From Mycobacterium sp. 852002-10029_SCH5224772 (lineage in GTDB: Bacteria; Actinomycetota; Actinomycetes; Mycobacteriales; Mycobacteriaceae), in contig NZ_LZHT01000094.1 of NCBI RefSeq assembly GCF_001667315.1, forward strand, positions 58,211-122,210: DNA of 64,000 nucleotides, given 5' to 3'. The translations under genes were made by a program, and so were the position numbers. The first letter of the stretch is position 1, and every line of letters starts with the position of its first letter. The notes below the pieces were generated by a model. That model was given only the letters and a program-made list of their open reading frames with translations. It did no database searches and was not told the origin of the DNA. Below are positions 32,829 through 40,856 of the stretch, one piece after another.

Positions 32829-35042
32829 GTGATGAGCGATGATCGCAGGGTGACTGAAATCGAAGCTGAGGCGCGACCGGACGAGAATTTGTGGCATCCA
32901 GGCGACTCAGCCGTGGCGGCACCCCCGGCTGCGACCCCCACCGCGATGACCGATCTGCCGGAGGAGCGCTACCTCAACCGGGAACTGAGCTGGCTGGACT
33001 TCAACGCCCGCGTGCTGGCCCTGGCCGACGACAACTCGTTGCCGCTGCTGGAACGGGCCAAGTTCCTGGCGATCTTCGCCTCCAACCTCGACGAGTTCTA
33101 CATGGTGCGGGTCGCCGGCCTCAAGCGCCGCGACGAGATGGGCCTTTCGGTGCGCTCGGCCGACGGCTTGACGCCGCGCAAGCAACTGGCCCTCATCGGG
33201 GAACAGACCCAGCGGATCGCCACCCGGCACGCGCGGGTGTTCCTCGATTCGGTGCGGCCCGCGCTCGCCGAAGAGGGCATCCACATCGTCACGTGGGCCG
33301 ATCTCGATCAGGCCGAGCGCGACGAACTCTCGACCTATTTCGCCGAACAGGTCTTTCCCGTCCTGACACCGCTGGCCGTCGACCCCGCGCACCCGTTCCC
33401 GTTCGTCAGCGGGCTGAGCCTCAATCTCGCGGTCATGGTGCGGCAGCCCGAGGATGGCGGCCAGCACTTCGCCCGAGTCAAGGTGCCCAACAACGTCGAT
33501 CGCTTCGTCGAACTCGCCGCCCCCAAGTCGGGCCGGGACACCGCCGCGGGCGAAACACGGTCCATCGCGCGCTATCTGCCGCTCGAAGAACTGATCGCGG
33601 CGTTCCTTCCTCTTCTCTTCCCGGGCATGGAAATCGTCGAACATCACGCCTTCCGCATTACCCGCAACGCCGACATGGAGGTCGAAGAGGACCGCGACGA
33701 AGACCTGCTGCAGGCGCTGGAACGGGAATTGGCACGCCGGAGGTTCGGTCCGCCGGTGCGACTCGAGATCGCCGACGACATGACCGATGGCATGCTGGAA
33801 TTGCTGCTGCGCGAGCTCGACGTGCATCCCGGTGACGTCATCGAAGTCCCCGGCCTTCTCGACCTTTCGTCCTTGTGGCAGATCTACGACCTGGACCGCC
33901 CGGCGCTGAAGGATCGCGCGTTCGTCCCGGACACCCATCCCGCCTTCGTCGACCGCGAATCTCCCAAGAGCATCTTCGCGACGCTGCGTGAGGGCGACGT
34001 GCTGGTGCACCACCCGTACGACTCCTTTTCCACCAGCGTGCAGCGATTCATCCAGCAGGCCGCCGCCGACCCCAATGTGCTGGCGATCAAACAGACGCTG
34101 TACCGCACGTCCGGTGATTCGCCGATCGTGCGTGCGCTGATCGAAGCGGCCGAGGCCGGAAAGCAGGCCGTGGCGCTCGTCGAGATCAAGGCGCGCTTCG
34201 ACGAACAGGCCAACATCCGCTGGGCGCGCGCCCTCGAACAAGCGGGCGTGCACGTGGTTTACGGCCTTGTCGGACTCAAGACGCACTGCAAGACGTGCCT
34301 GGTGGTGCGCCGCGAAGGCTCGGCGATCCGGCGGTACTGCCACATCGGGACCGGCAACTACAACAGCAAGACCGCCCGTCTCTATGAGGATGTCGGTCTG
34401 CTGACGGCGGCCCCCGACATCGGCGCGGACGTCACCGATCTGTTCAATTCGCTTACCGGCTATTCGCGTAAGGTCTCCTACCGCAATCTGCTGGTGGCGC
34501 CGCACGGAATTCGCTCTGGCCTCATCGAACGCGTCGACCGCGAGATCGCCGCGCACCGCGAACCCGGCCCCCAAAACGGGCAGGGCCGAATTCGTCTCAA
34601 GATGAATGCGCTGGTGGACGAGCAGGTCATCGACGCGCTGTACCGGGCGTCACAGGCGGGCGTGCGGGTCGAGGTCGTGGTGCGCGGCATCTGCGCGCTG
34701 CGCCCTGGTGCCCAGGGCTACTCCGAAAACATCGTTGTGCGCTCGATTCTCGGGCGTTTCCTGGAACACTCGCGGATCATCCATTTCCGCAACATCAACG
34801 AATTCTGGATCGGCAGCGCCGACATGATGCACCGCAACCTCGATCGGCGCGTGGAGGTGATGGCTCAGGTCAAGGACCCCAAGCTCACCGCGCAGCTGGA
34901 TGAATTGTTCGAGTCCGCACTGGATCCGTCCACGCGCTGCTGGGAACTCGGGTCCGACGGGCAGTGGACCGCGTCGCCACAGGAGGGACATACCGTGCGC
35001 GACCACCAAGTATCGTTGATGGAGCGGCATCGCAGTCCCTAG
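32829..35042 (+). CDS. ppk1: Polyphosphate kinase 1
   Basis: A 737-residue PPK1 that reversibly transfers the ATP gamma-phosphate to polyphosphate. Domains run N (about 40-150, RYLNRELSWLDFNARVLALA), head (YPDDYSFS-like region, to about 345), then two phospholipase D-like catalytic domains. The phosphorylated His is His505 in RRYCHIGTGNYNSKTARLYEDVGLL; VEIKARFDEQANI and the C-terminal NLDRRVEVMAQVKDP complete the site. The GTG start (MMSDDRRVTEIE) matches Rv2984. Polyphosphate links to stress signalling in mycobacteria. Confidence 0.97.
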   Translation: MMSDDRRVTEIEAEARPDENLWHPGDSAVAAPPAATPTAMTDLPEERYLNRELSWLDFNARVLALADDNSLPLLERAKFLAIFASNLDEFYMVRVAGLKRRDEMGLSVRSADGLTPRKQLALIGEQTQRIATRHARVFLDSVRPALAEEGIHIVTWADLDQAERDELSTYFAEQVFPVLTPLAVDPAHPFPFVSGLSLNLAVMVRQPEDGGQHFARVKVPNNVDRFVELAAPKSGRDTAAGETRSIARYLPLEELIAAFLPLLFPGMEIVEHHAFRITRNADMEVEEDRDEDLLQALERELARRRFGPPVRLEIADDMTDGMLELLLRELDVHPGDVIEVPGLLDLSSLWQIYDLDRPALKDRAFVPDTHPAFVDRESPKSIFATLREGDVLVHHPYDSFSTSVQRFIQQAAADPNVLAIKQTLYRTSGDSPIVRALIEAAEAGKQAVALVEIKARFDEQANIRWARALEQAGVHVVYGLVGLKTHCKTCLVVRREGSAIRRYCHIGTGNYNSKTARLYEDVGLLTAAPDIGADVTDLFNSLTGYSRKVSYRNLLVAPHGIRSGLIERVDREIAAHREPGPQNGQGRIRLKMNALVDEQVIDALYRASQAGVRVEVVVRGICALRPGAQGYSENIVVRSILGRFLEHSRIIHFRNINEFWIGSADMMHRNLDRRVEVMAQVKDPKLTAQLDELFESALDPSTRCWELGSDGQWTASPQEGHTVRDHQVSLMERHRSP

Positions 35043-35126
35043 GCCTGTGCGGTGATTTCCGGTTGTTTCCGGGCCGCAGCGTGATCCGACGTGCGACTCT
35101 GACCGAATTGACCTGCAGGAGTTGAG

Positions 35127-36074
35127 GTGCCGCCCCCGAACTCGTCTACCGCTCGGCGCTCTGGAAGCCGAATCGTCCATGCCGCCGGAGCGGTCCTGTG
35201 GCGACCGGTCAACGCCGACACCGCCGATCCCGGCGTCGAGATCGCTGTCATCCACCGCCCCCGCTATGACGACTGGTCACTGCCCAAAGGCAAAGTGGAC
35301 CCCGGCGAGACCGCGCCCGTGGCCGCGGTGCGGGAGGTGTGCGAGGAGACCGGTCAGCACGCCGTCCTCGGCAGGCGGCTCAACACGGTGAGCTATCCAA
35401 TCGAGGGGGGCGTCAAAAAAGTCTTCTACTGGGCCGCGCGCGCCATGGGCGGCGAATTCGTCCCCGGCGACGAGGTCGACCGGTTGCTCTGGTTGCCGGT
35501 TGCCGAGGCCATGCGCAAACTTGGCTATCCGCAAGACCGAAAAGTGTTGCGTCGCTTCAACAAAAAGCCGGCTGACACAAGCACAGTGCTGGTCGTCCGG
35601 CACGCCACCGCCGGGCGCAAATCGCGCTTCTCCGGCGATGACACCAAGCGGCCGCTGGACAAACGCGGACGTGGGCAGGCCGAGGCGCTGGTTCCGCAGC
35701 TGCTGGCGTTCGGCGGCTCGCGGGTGTATGCGGCCGACCGGGTCCGCTGCCACCAGACCGTGGAACCACTCGCCGAGTATCTCGGCTTGGCCGTGCACAA
35801 CGAGCCCACCCTCACCGAAGAGGCCTACGCCAAGAACGCCAAACGCGCCCGCCACCGGATGCTGGATATCGCCAAGGAGCAAGGCACACCGGTTGTCTGC
35901 ACGCAGGGCAAGGTGATTCCGGACCTGATCGCGTGGTGGTGTGCTCGCGATGGAGTGCGACCGGACAAATCACGCAACCACAAAGGCAGCACCTGGGTGC
36001 TGTCGTTGTCAGGCGGCCGGCTGGTGGCCGCCGACCACATCGGCGCCGCGCTGGCCGCCAACGTACGCGCGTAG
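35127..36074 (+). CDS. mutT1: MutT1: Nudix hydrolase fused to a histidine phosphatase domain
   Basis: A 315-residue two-domain sanitising enzyme, orthologue of Rv2985. The N-terminal Nudix box G-X5-E-X7-REVCEETGQ is at residues 55-77 and degrades 8-oxo-dGTP and diadenosine polyphosphates. The C-terminal phosphoglycerate-mutase-like domain starts with VLVVRHATAG near 155 and hydrolyses the diphosphate product. The GTG start is used. It follows ppk1 by 84 bases on the same strand and faces hupB. Confidence 0.94.
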   Translation: MPPPNSSTARRSGSRIVHAAGAVLWRPVNADTADPGVEIAVIHRPRYDDWSLPKGKVDPGETAPVAAVREVCEETGQHAVLGRRLNTVSYPIEGGVKKVFYWAARAMGGEFVPGDEVDRLLWLPVAEAMRKLGYPQDRKVLRRFNKKPADTSTVLVVRHATAGRKSRFSGDDTKRPLDKRGRGQAEALVPQLLAFGGSRVYAADRVRCHQTVEPLAEYLGLAVHNEPTLTEEAYAKNAKRARHRMLDIAKEQGTPVVCTQGKVIPDLIAWWCARDGVRPDKSRNHKGSTWVLSLSGGRLVAADHIGAALAANVRA

Positions 36075-36076
36075 CA

Positions 36077-36133
36077 CGATGGCGACGGCCCGCTACGCCC
36101 GGCTTCGCCGCGCTTGCGACCGCCGCTAGCACG
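36077..36133 (-). repeat. Dispersed intergenic repeat, single copy, between mutT1 and hupB
   Basis: The minus strand reads GTCGCAAGCGCGGCGAAGCC then GGGCGTAGCGGGCCGTCGCC, a member of the same family as 32766, 43140 and 58661. It lies between two convergent genes next to the hupB terminator. With the 32766 copy it also shares the leading TGCTAG-N-GG segment. Confidence 0.7.
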
Positions 36134-36170
36134 AAAACCCTCCGGGGGCATCGCTGCCGCCCGAAGGGTA
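36134..36170 (-). terminator. hupB: Intrinsic terminator of hupB
   Basis: On the minus strand a stem of about 10 pairs (ACCCTTCGGGC against CCCCGGAGGGT, one mismatch, 11-base loop) is followed directly by TTTT. It lies 24 bases after the hupB stop. The symmetric stem may also slow transcription from mutT1. Confidence 0.6.
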
Positions 36171-36193
36171 TTCGTGTCTAGAACGTGCTCTGC

Positions 36194-36844
36194 CTAGCGG
36201 CGGCCGCGACGTGCGGTCGTCTTCTTGGCAGGAGCCTTGCGGGCCGTCGACTTGCTCGGGGCCTTCTTGGCCGGAGCCTTCTTGGCCGCGGCCTTGCGGG
36301 CCGGAGCCTTCTTGGCCGCGGTCTTCTTGGCCGGAGCCTTCTTCGCCGCGGTCTTGCGGGCCGGAGCCTTCTTCACTGCGGCTTTCTTGGCCGGAGCCTT
36401 CTTGGCCGCGGCTTTCTTGGCCGGAGCCTTCTTGGCCGCGGCCTTCTTGGCCGGAGCCTTCTTGGCCGCGGCCTTCTTGGCGGGAGACTTCTTGGCCGCG
36501 GTCTTCTTGGCGGCAGTGCCGCCTACCACGCCACGCTTGACGGCCGGGCCGTCAGACGGGAGACGCTGTGCGCCAGCCACAACCGCTTTGAATTGGGCAC
36601 CGGGACGGAACGCGGGGACGGAAGTCGGCTTCACCTTCACCGTCTCACCGGTACGCGGGTTGCGGGCCACACGCGCTGCGCGGCGCCGCTGCTCGAACAC
36701 ACCGAACCCGGTAATCGTGACGCTGTCGCCCTTGTGTACCGCACGCACGATGGTGTCGACAACATTCTCGACCGCTGCGGTCGCCTGCCGACGGTCCGTG
36801 TTCAATTTCTGTGTGAGCACATCAATGAGCTCTGCCTTATTCAT
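36194..36844 (-). CDS. hupB: Histone-like DNA-binding protein HupB (HU with basic tail)
   Basis: A 216-residue HU homologue (Rv2986c type) that compacts DNA and binds siderophores in M. tuberculosis. Residues 1-90 are the HU domain, MNKAELIDVLTQKLNTDRRQ and FEQRRRAARVARNPRTGE, including the DNA-binding arm. From about 100 the tail consists of KKAPAKKAAAKK-type repeats ending in RRGRR, like eukaryotic histone H1. The DNA of the tail is an imperfect tandem repeat with potential for length variation. The ATG at 36844 has GGAGGGA 7 bases upstream; the longer frame lacks conservation. Confidence 0.97.
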   Translation of the reverse strand: MNKAELIDVLTQKLNTDRRQATAAVENVVDTIVRAVHKGDSVTITGFGVFEQRRRAARVARNPRTGETVKVKPTSVPAFRPGAQFKAVVAGAQRLPSDGPAVKRGVVGGTAAKKTAAKKSPAKKAAAKKAPAKKAAAKKAPAKKAAAKKAPAKKAAVKKAPARKTAAKKAPAKKTAAKKAPARKAAAKKAPAKKAPSKSTARKAPAKKTTARRGRR

Positions 36845-37054
36845 CAATCCCTCCGACACTAGTGGTCCTCGATTTGAACCAACTAGTGGACACGGTAAAC
36901 CCTCACCCAGCAAATTTCCAAGAGCCACGCGCAATTTCACGGCAAAGCGTACGGCGATTTCGCAATCCGGTTGCCGCCCTTGACCGGTGGAGGATCTTGA
37001 AATCGGCCCGGTTTAGTTAGCCGATCGAGCAGAAATTCGGCTCCGTTCGACCGT

Positions 37055-37651
37055 TCAGGAAGTGGACAGAGTGCGCGGTTTCCAGTCCGGATAGGCCGCC
37101 TCGAAAGACTCGATTTCGTCGAGTTTCCGCAGCGTAAGGGCTATATCGTCAAGGCCTTCGAGCAATCGCCACGCGGTGTGGTCGTCAATCTTGAACGGCA
37201 GCACCGTCGTTCCCGCGGTGATATTTCGATCTTGAAGATTGGCAGTGATTTCCAAGCCGGGGCTCTGCTCGATCAGCTTCCAGAGCAGCTCCACCCCGTC
37301 TTGGGAAACTTCGGCCGCCAACAGACCGGCCTTGCCGGCGTTGCCCCGGAAAATGTCGCCGAATCGAGACGAGATGACTACTCGGAACCCGTAGTCCATC
37401 AGTGCCCACACCGCGTGCTCGCGGGACGAACCCGTCCCGAAATCGGGGCCGGCGACGAGGACCGACCCCCGGTCAAAGGGGCTGAGGTTGAGCACGAATG
37501 ACGGATCTGACCTCCAGCTCGCGAACAAGCCATCCTCGAAACCGGTTCGGGTGACACGCTTCAAATACACCGCCGGAATGATCTGATCGGTGTCGACGTT
37601 CGAGCGCCGCAGCGGCACACCGATACCGGTGTGGGTGTGAAATGCTTCCAT
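37055..37651 (-). CDS. leuD: 3-isopropylmalate dehydratase small subunit
   Basis: The 198-residue small subunit of isopropylmalate isomerase, step two of leucine synthesis. It carries the swivel domain: RRSNVDTDQIIPAVYLKRV, GPDFGTGSSREHAVWALMDYG and SSRFGDIFRGNAGKAGLL. The ATG at MEAFHTHTG was chosen over one two codons upstream, because GAAGGG sits directly against the first ATG but at a good distance from the second. It is 26 bases after leuC, with which it forms the active dimer. Confidence 0.96.
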   Translation of the reverse strand: MEAFHTHTGIGVPLRRSNVDTDQIIPAVYLKRVTRTGFEDGLFASWRSDPSFVLNLSPFDRGSVLVAGPDFGTGSSREHAVWALMDYGFRVVISSRFGDIFRGNAGKAGLLAAEVSQDGVELLWKLIEQSPGLEITANLQDRNITAGTTVLPFKIDDHTAWRLLEGLDDIALTLRKLDEIESFEAAYPDWKPRTLSTS

Positions 37652-37677
37652 GCTCATCCCTTCAGACGTCGAATGCG

Positions 37678-39120
37678 TCAGCTCAAATCGGCCTGAGCGG
37701 ACAATGTGCCGCGAACTGCTGTCGCCGCGGCAACGGCCGGAGACACCAAATGCGTGCGGCCGCCTTTCCCCTGGCGCCCTTCGAAGTTGCGGTTGGATGT
37801 CGCCGCGCAGCGCTCGCCCGGTGCCAGCTGGTCGGGATTCATCCCCAGGCACATCGAGCAGCCCGCCTGGCGCCATTCGGCGCCGGCAGCGGTGAAAACC
37901 TCGCCCAGCCCTTCGGCTTCGGCCTGCGCGCGCACCCGCATGGATCCCGGCACGACGAGCATCCGCACCCCCGGAGCGACCTTGCGGCCGCGCAGAATGT
38001 CGGCCACGACCCGCAGATCTTCGATACGACCGTTGGTACAAGAGCCCACGAATACCGCGTCAACGGCGACGTCACGCATCGGCGTACCCGGTCGAAGGTC
38101 CATGTATGCCAACGCTTTCTCGGCGGCCTCGCGCTGCCCGTCGTCGGTCATCAGCTCGGGATCGGGAACGGCGGCGGCCAGCGGCACGCCCTGGGCGGGG
38201 TTTGTGCCCCACGTCACGAACGGGCTCAGCGACTCCGCGTCGAGGTAGACCTCGGTGTCGAATTCGGCGCCCGGGTCGGTACGCAACTGCTGCCAATAAT
38301 GCATGGCCGCATCCCATTGCGCCCCTTTCGGGGCGTGCGGGCGGTCGCGCAGGAACTCGTAAGTGATTTCGTCGGGAGCCACCATCCCCGCTCGGGCACC
38401 GGCTTCGATGCTCATGTTGCAGACCGTCATCCGTCCTTCCATCGACAGCGATTCGATGGCGCTGCCGCGGTATTCGATGACGTGCCCCTGCCCGCCGCCG
38501 GTGCCGATCTTGGCGATCAGCGCGAGGATGATGTCCTTGGACGTCACGCCCGGGGGCAACGGCCCATCGACATTGACCGCCATCGTCTTGAACGGCCGCA
38601 GCGGCAACGTCTGAGTCGCCAGCACGTGCTCGACCTCCGAGGTGCCAATTCCCATGGCCAGCGCGCCGAATGCGCCGTGCGTCGAGGTGTGACTGTCCCC
38701 ACAGACGATGGTCATGCCCGGCTGGGTGAGACCCAGCTGCGGGCCGACGACGTGGACGATGCCCTGCTCGAGGTTGCCCATTGGATATAGCCGCACACCG
38801 AATTCGGCACAATTTCGCCGCAATGTCTCGACCTGCGTGCGTGACACGGGGTCGGCGATCGGCTTGTCGATGTCGATGGTCGGGACGTTGTGGTCCTCGG
38901 TGGCCAGCGTCAAATCGGGGCGCCGCACCGGCCGGCCGGCCAGGCGCAGGCCGTCAAACGCCTGCGGGCTGGTGACTTCATGCACCAGGTGCAAATCGAT
39001 GTAGATCAAGTCAGGTGCCGCCGCCTGCCCCGAGGCACCCCCGGACACCACAACATGGTCGGCCCAGACTTTTTCGGCCAGAGTGCGCGGCTTGGCGACC
39101 GCCTCTGTGTCGATCCCCAT
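37678..39120 (-). CDS. leuC: 3-isopropylmalate dehydratase large subunit
   Basis: The 480-residue large subunit of isopropylmalate isomerase, an aconitase-family [4Fe-4S] protein. Cluster ligands are in FVGSCTNGRIEDLR and CSMCLGMNPDQL; the substrate and His regions include TIVCGDSHTSTHGAFGALAMGIGTSEVEHVLATQT. First gene of the leuCD operon. Its upstream region is shared with the divergent IclR-type gene, which probably represses it. Confidence 0.97.
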   Translation of the reverse strand: MGIDTEAVAKPRTLAEKVWADHVVVSGGASGQAAAPDLIYIDLHLVHEVTSPQAFDGLRLAGRPVRRPDLTLATEDHNVPTIDIDKPIADPVSRTQVETLRRNCAEFGVRLYPMGNLEQGIVHVVGPQLGLTQPGMTIVCGDSHTSTHGAFGALAMGIGTSEVEHVLATQTLPLRPFKTMAVNVDGPLPPGVTSKDIILALIAKIGTGGGQGHVIEYRGSAIESLSMEGRMTVCNMSIEAGARAGMVAPDEITYEFLRDRPHAPKGAQWDAAMHYWQQLRTDPGAEFDTEVYLDAESLSPFVTWGTNPAQGVPLAAAVPDPELMTDDGQREAAEKALAYMDLRPGTPMRDVAVDAVFVGSCTNGRIEDLRVVADILRGRKVAPGVRMLVVPGSMRVRAQAEAEGLGEVFTAAGAEWRQAGCSMCLGMNPDQLAPGERCAATSNRNFEGRQGKGGRTHLVSPAVAAATAVRGTLSAQADLS

Positions 39121-39175
39121 ATCGAACTCGCCTCAATTCGCGTCATCTGCGGCTCGCTGATCATTCGGGCTGTGA

Positions 39176-39190
39176 TCTCAGAATACGAGA
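39176..39190. promoter_or_regulatory. Putative operator between leuC and the IclR-type regulator gene
   Basis: TCTC-N7-GAGA (TCTCAGAATACGAGA) is an imperfect palindrome in the 85-base divergent spacer. On the minus strand it overlaps a TATTCT -10-like hexamer for leuC. On the plus strand it lies just before TAGTAT (39194-39199), a -10-like element ending 6 bases before the regulator GTG, which suggests a leaderless mRNA. IclR proteins beside leuCD (LtbR, NdgR) are known to bind here. Confidence 0.45.
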
Positions 39191-39205
39191 CGCTAGTATG
39201 TCCTT

Positions 39206-39907
39206 GTGAGACAGCATAGCGGTATCGGCGTCCTGGACAAAGCCGTGGGTGTCCTGCACACCGTCGCCCAATCCCCCTGTGGGTTAGCCGAACTGTGTGA
39301 ACGGACCGCACTGCCCCGAGCCACCGCATACCGGTTGGCGGCCGCCCTCGAAGTCCATCGCCTGCTGGCGCGCGATGACGAAGGGCGCTGGCGGCTCGGC
39401 CCGGCCGTTACCGAACTCGCGGCCCACGTCAACGATCCGCTGCTGGCGGCCGGCAGCGCGGTGCTGCCCCTGTTACGCGAGACCACCGGCGAAAGCGTGC
39501 AGCTGTACCGCCGGGAGGGCACCGACCGGGTCTGTGTGGCCGCCCTGGAACCCGCTGCGGGCCTTCGCGATACGGTTCCGGTCGGGGCGCGGCTGCCGAT
39601 GACGGCCGGATCGGGCGCCAAAGTGCTACTGGCCCATAGCGACGCGGCCACCCAGAAGGCGGTGCTGGCGACCGCGAAATTCACCGAGCGAACGCTGGCC
39701 GAAGTGCGCCGGCGTGGCTGGGCCCAAAGCGTGGCCGAGCGTGAGCCAGGAGTGGCGAGTGTGTCCGCGCCGGTGCGCGACAGCCGCGGCGCCGTCGTCG
39801 CGGCCATCTCGGTGTCGGGCCCGATTGATCGGATCGGCCGGCGGCCCGGAGCGCGTTGGGCCGCCGATCTTCTGTCCGCCGCCGACGCACTCGCCCGTCG
39901 GCTCTAG
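39206..39907 (+). CDS. IclR-family transcriptional regulator (LtbR/NdgR-like)
   Basis: A 233-residue IclR-family protein, orthologue of Rv2989. The N-terminal winged helix-turn-helix (about 5-65: GVLDKAVGVLHTVAQSPCGLAELCERTALPRATAYRLAAALEVH) precedes the IclR effector-binding domain. Orthologues beside leuCD in other actinobacteria (LtbR in Corynebacterium, NdgR in Streptomyces) control leucine and related amino-acid genes. The GTG start lies only 6 bases from a -10-like TAGTAT, so the mRNA may be leaderless. Confidence 0.9.
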   Translation: MRQHSGIGVLDKAVGVLHTVAQSPCGLAELCERTALPRATAYRLAAALEVHRLLARDDEGRWRLGPAVTELAAHVNDPLLAAGSAVLPLLRETTGESVQLYRREGTDRVCVAALEPAAGLRDTVPVGARLPMTAGSGAKVLLAHSDAATQKAVLATAKFTERTLAEVRRRGWAQSVAEREPGVASVSAPVRDSRGAVVAAISVSGPIDRIGRRPGARWAADLLSAADALARRL

Positions 39908-39963
39908 TTCCTGGGCGGGGTGTTGCAGCAAGGCGCGGCAACGGGCCTGACAGACTGACCGGC

Positions 39964-40476
39964 ATGGGAACCAATCAGCGCGCGAGCATCGTCATGTCGG
40001 AAGACGAGATCGCGGATTTCGTGGTCAAGAGCCGAACCGGAACGCTGGCCACCATCGGCCCCGACGGGCATCCTCATCTGACCGCCATGTGGTACGCCGT
40101 GGTCGACGGCGAGATCTGGCTGGAGACCAAGGCCAAGTCGCAGAAGGCCGTCAACCTCAAGCGGGACCCGCGGGTGAGCTTCCTGATCGAGGACGGCCAC
40201 ACCTACGACACGCTTCGCGGGGTGTCCTTCGAAGGGGTCGCGGAGATCGTGGACGATCCCGACGTCGCACACCGGGTGGGGGTCAGCGTTTGGGAGCGCT
40301 ACACCGGCCCTTACACCGACGACATGTTGCCCTTCGTCGAGCAGATGATGAACAAGCGGGTCTGCGTTCGCATCGTGGCCCGCCGGGCTCGTTCGTGGGA
40401 TCACCGCAAACTCGGCTTGACGCACATGCCGGTGGGCGGATCGACAGCGCCGACCGTCCTGGGGACCGACCAGTAA
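39964..40476 (+). CDS. Split beta-barrel flavin/F420-binding protein (PPOX class)
   Basis: A 170-residue protein of the pyridoxamine-phosphate-oxidase-like family, orthologue of Rv2991. The N-terminal SRTGTLATIGPDGHPHLTAMWYAVVDGEIWLETKAKSQKAVNLKRDPRVSFLIEDG is the cofactor-binding barrel. In mycobacteria such proteins often use F420 rather than FMN, fitting the nearby fbiD, but the substrate is unknown. The ATG is 57 bases after the IclR gene on the same strand. Confidence 0.87.
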   Translation: MGTNQRASIVMSEDEIADFVVKSRTGTLATIGPDGHPHLTAMWYAVVDGEIWLETKAKSQKAVNLKRDPRVSFLIEDGHTYDTLRGVSFEGVAEIVDDPDVAHRVGVSVWERYTGPYTDDMLPFVEQMMNKRVCVRIVARRARSWDHRKLGLTHMPVGGSTAPTVLGTDQ

Positions 40477-40492
40477 CTGCGGTTTTAGTTTG

Positions 40493-40565
40493 TAGCCCCG
40501 ATGGGATTCGAACCCACGCTACCGCCGTGAGAGGGCGGCGTCCTAGGCCGCTAGACGACGGGGCC
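40493..40565 (-). tRNA. tRNA-Glu (CTC)
   Basis: The minus strand folds as a 73-base tRNA: acceptor GGCCCCG with CGGGGCT and discriminator A, a D arm TCTAGCGGCCTAGGA, anticodon stem CGCCGCC/GGCGG region with CTC in the loop, and a T arm with GGTTCGAATCC. It lies beside tRNA-Gln and the glutamyl-tRNA synthetase gene. CCA is not encoded. Confidence 0.95.
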
Positions 40566-40638
40566 AGACACGATCCGAGCAGTCAGCATAGCTCACCGCG
40601 CTAGGCCCACCTAATCGCTTGAGGCGGCGAGAGTTTTG

Positions 40639-40710
40639 CTGGGGTACCAGGACTCGAACCTAGAATGGCTGAACCAGAATCAGCTGTGTTGCCAATTACA
40701 CCATACCCCA
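40639..40710 (-). tRNA. tRNA-Gln (CTG)
   Basis: A 72-base tRNA on the minus strand: acceptor TGGGGTA with TACCCCA and discriminator G, D arm GGTGTAATTGGCAACA, anticodon loop TTCTGGT with anticodon CTG, and T arm GGTTCGAGTCC. It is 73 bases from tRNA-Glu. This tRNA is charged through Glu-tRNA-Gln and the GatCAB amidotransferase encoded at 57-63 kb. Confidence 0.95.
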
Positions 40711-40856
40711 TTGGCTGCCTAAAACTGCTGGTCAGCGTCGATTGCGGGCCTTTACAAGCTCTTTGGGGACCGCCGCTGCCAGTCGTTGTCGGCGTTGGTA
40801 AACCGCAGTGCAGACTACCAAAGTCTGGCGGGGCAGTCCGCACACGTGGTCTTGCA

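Noticed and set aside
32907..34574. A 555-codon minus-strand frame opposite ppk1
   Set aside because: Low-complexity antisense reading; ppk1 motifs are complete on the plus strand.
36226..36505. Possible non-coding tandem repeat or CRISPR-like array
   Set aside because: The periodicity is the PAKKA-repeat tail of hupB; there are no unique spacers. No CRISPR array was seen anywhere in the window.
40493..40710. tRNA-Glu/tRNA-Gln as an integration site of a genomic island
   Set aside because: No integrase gene and no duplicated tRNA 3' end were seen; flanking genes follow the conserved mycobacterial order.
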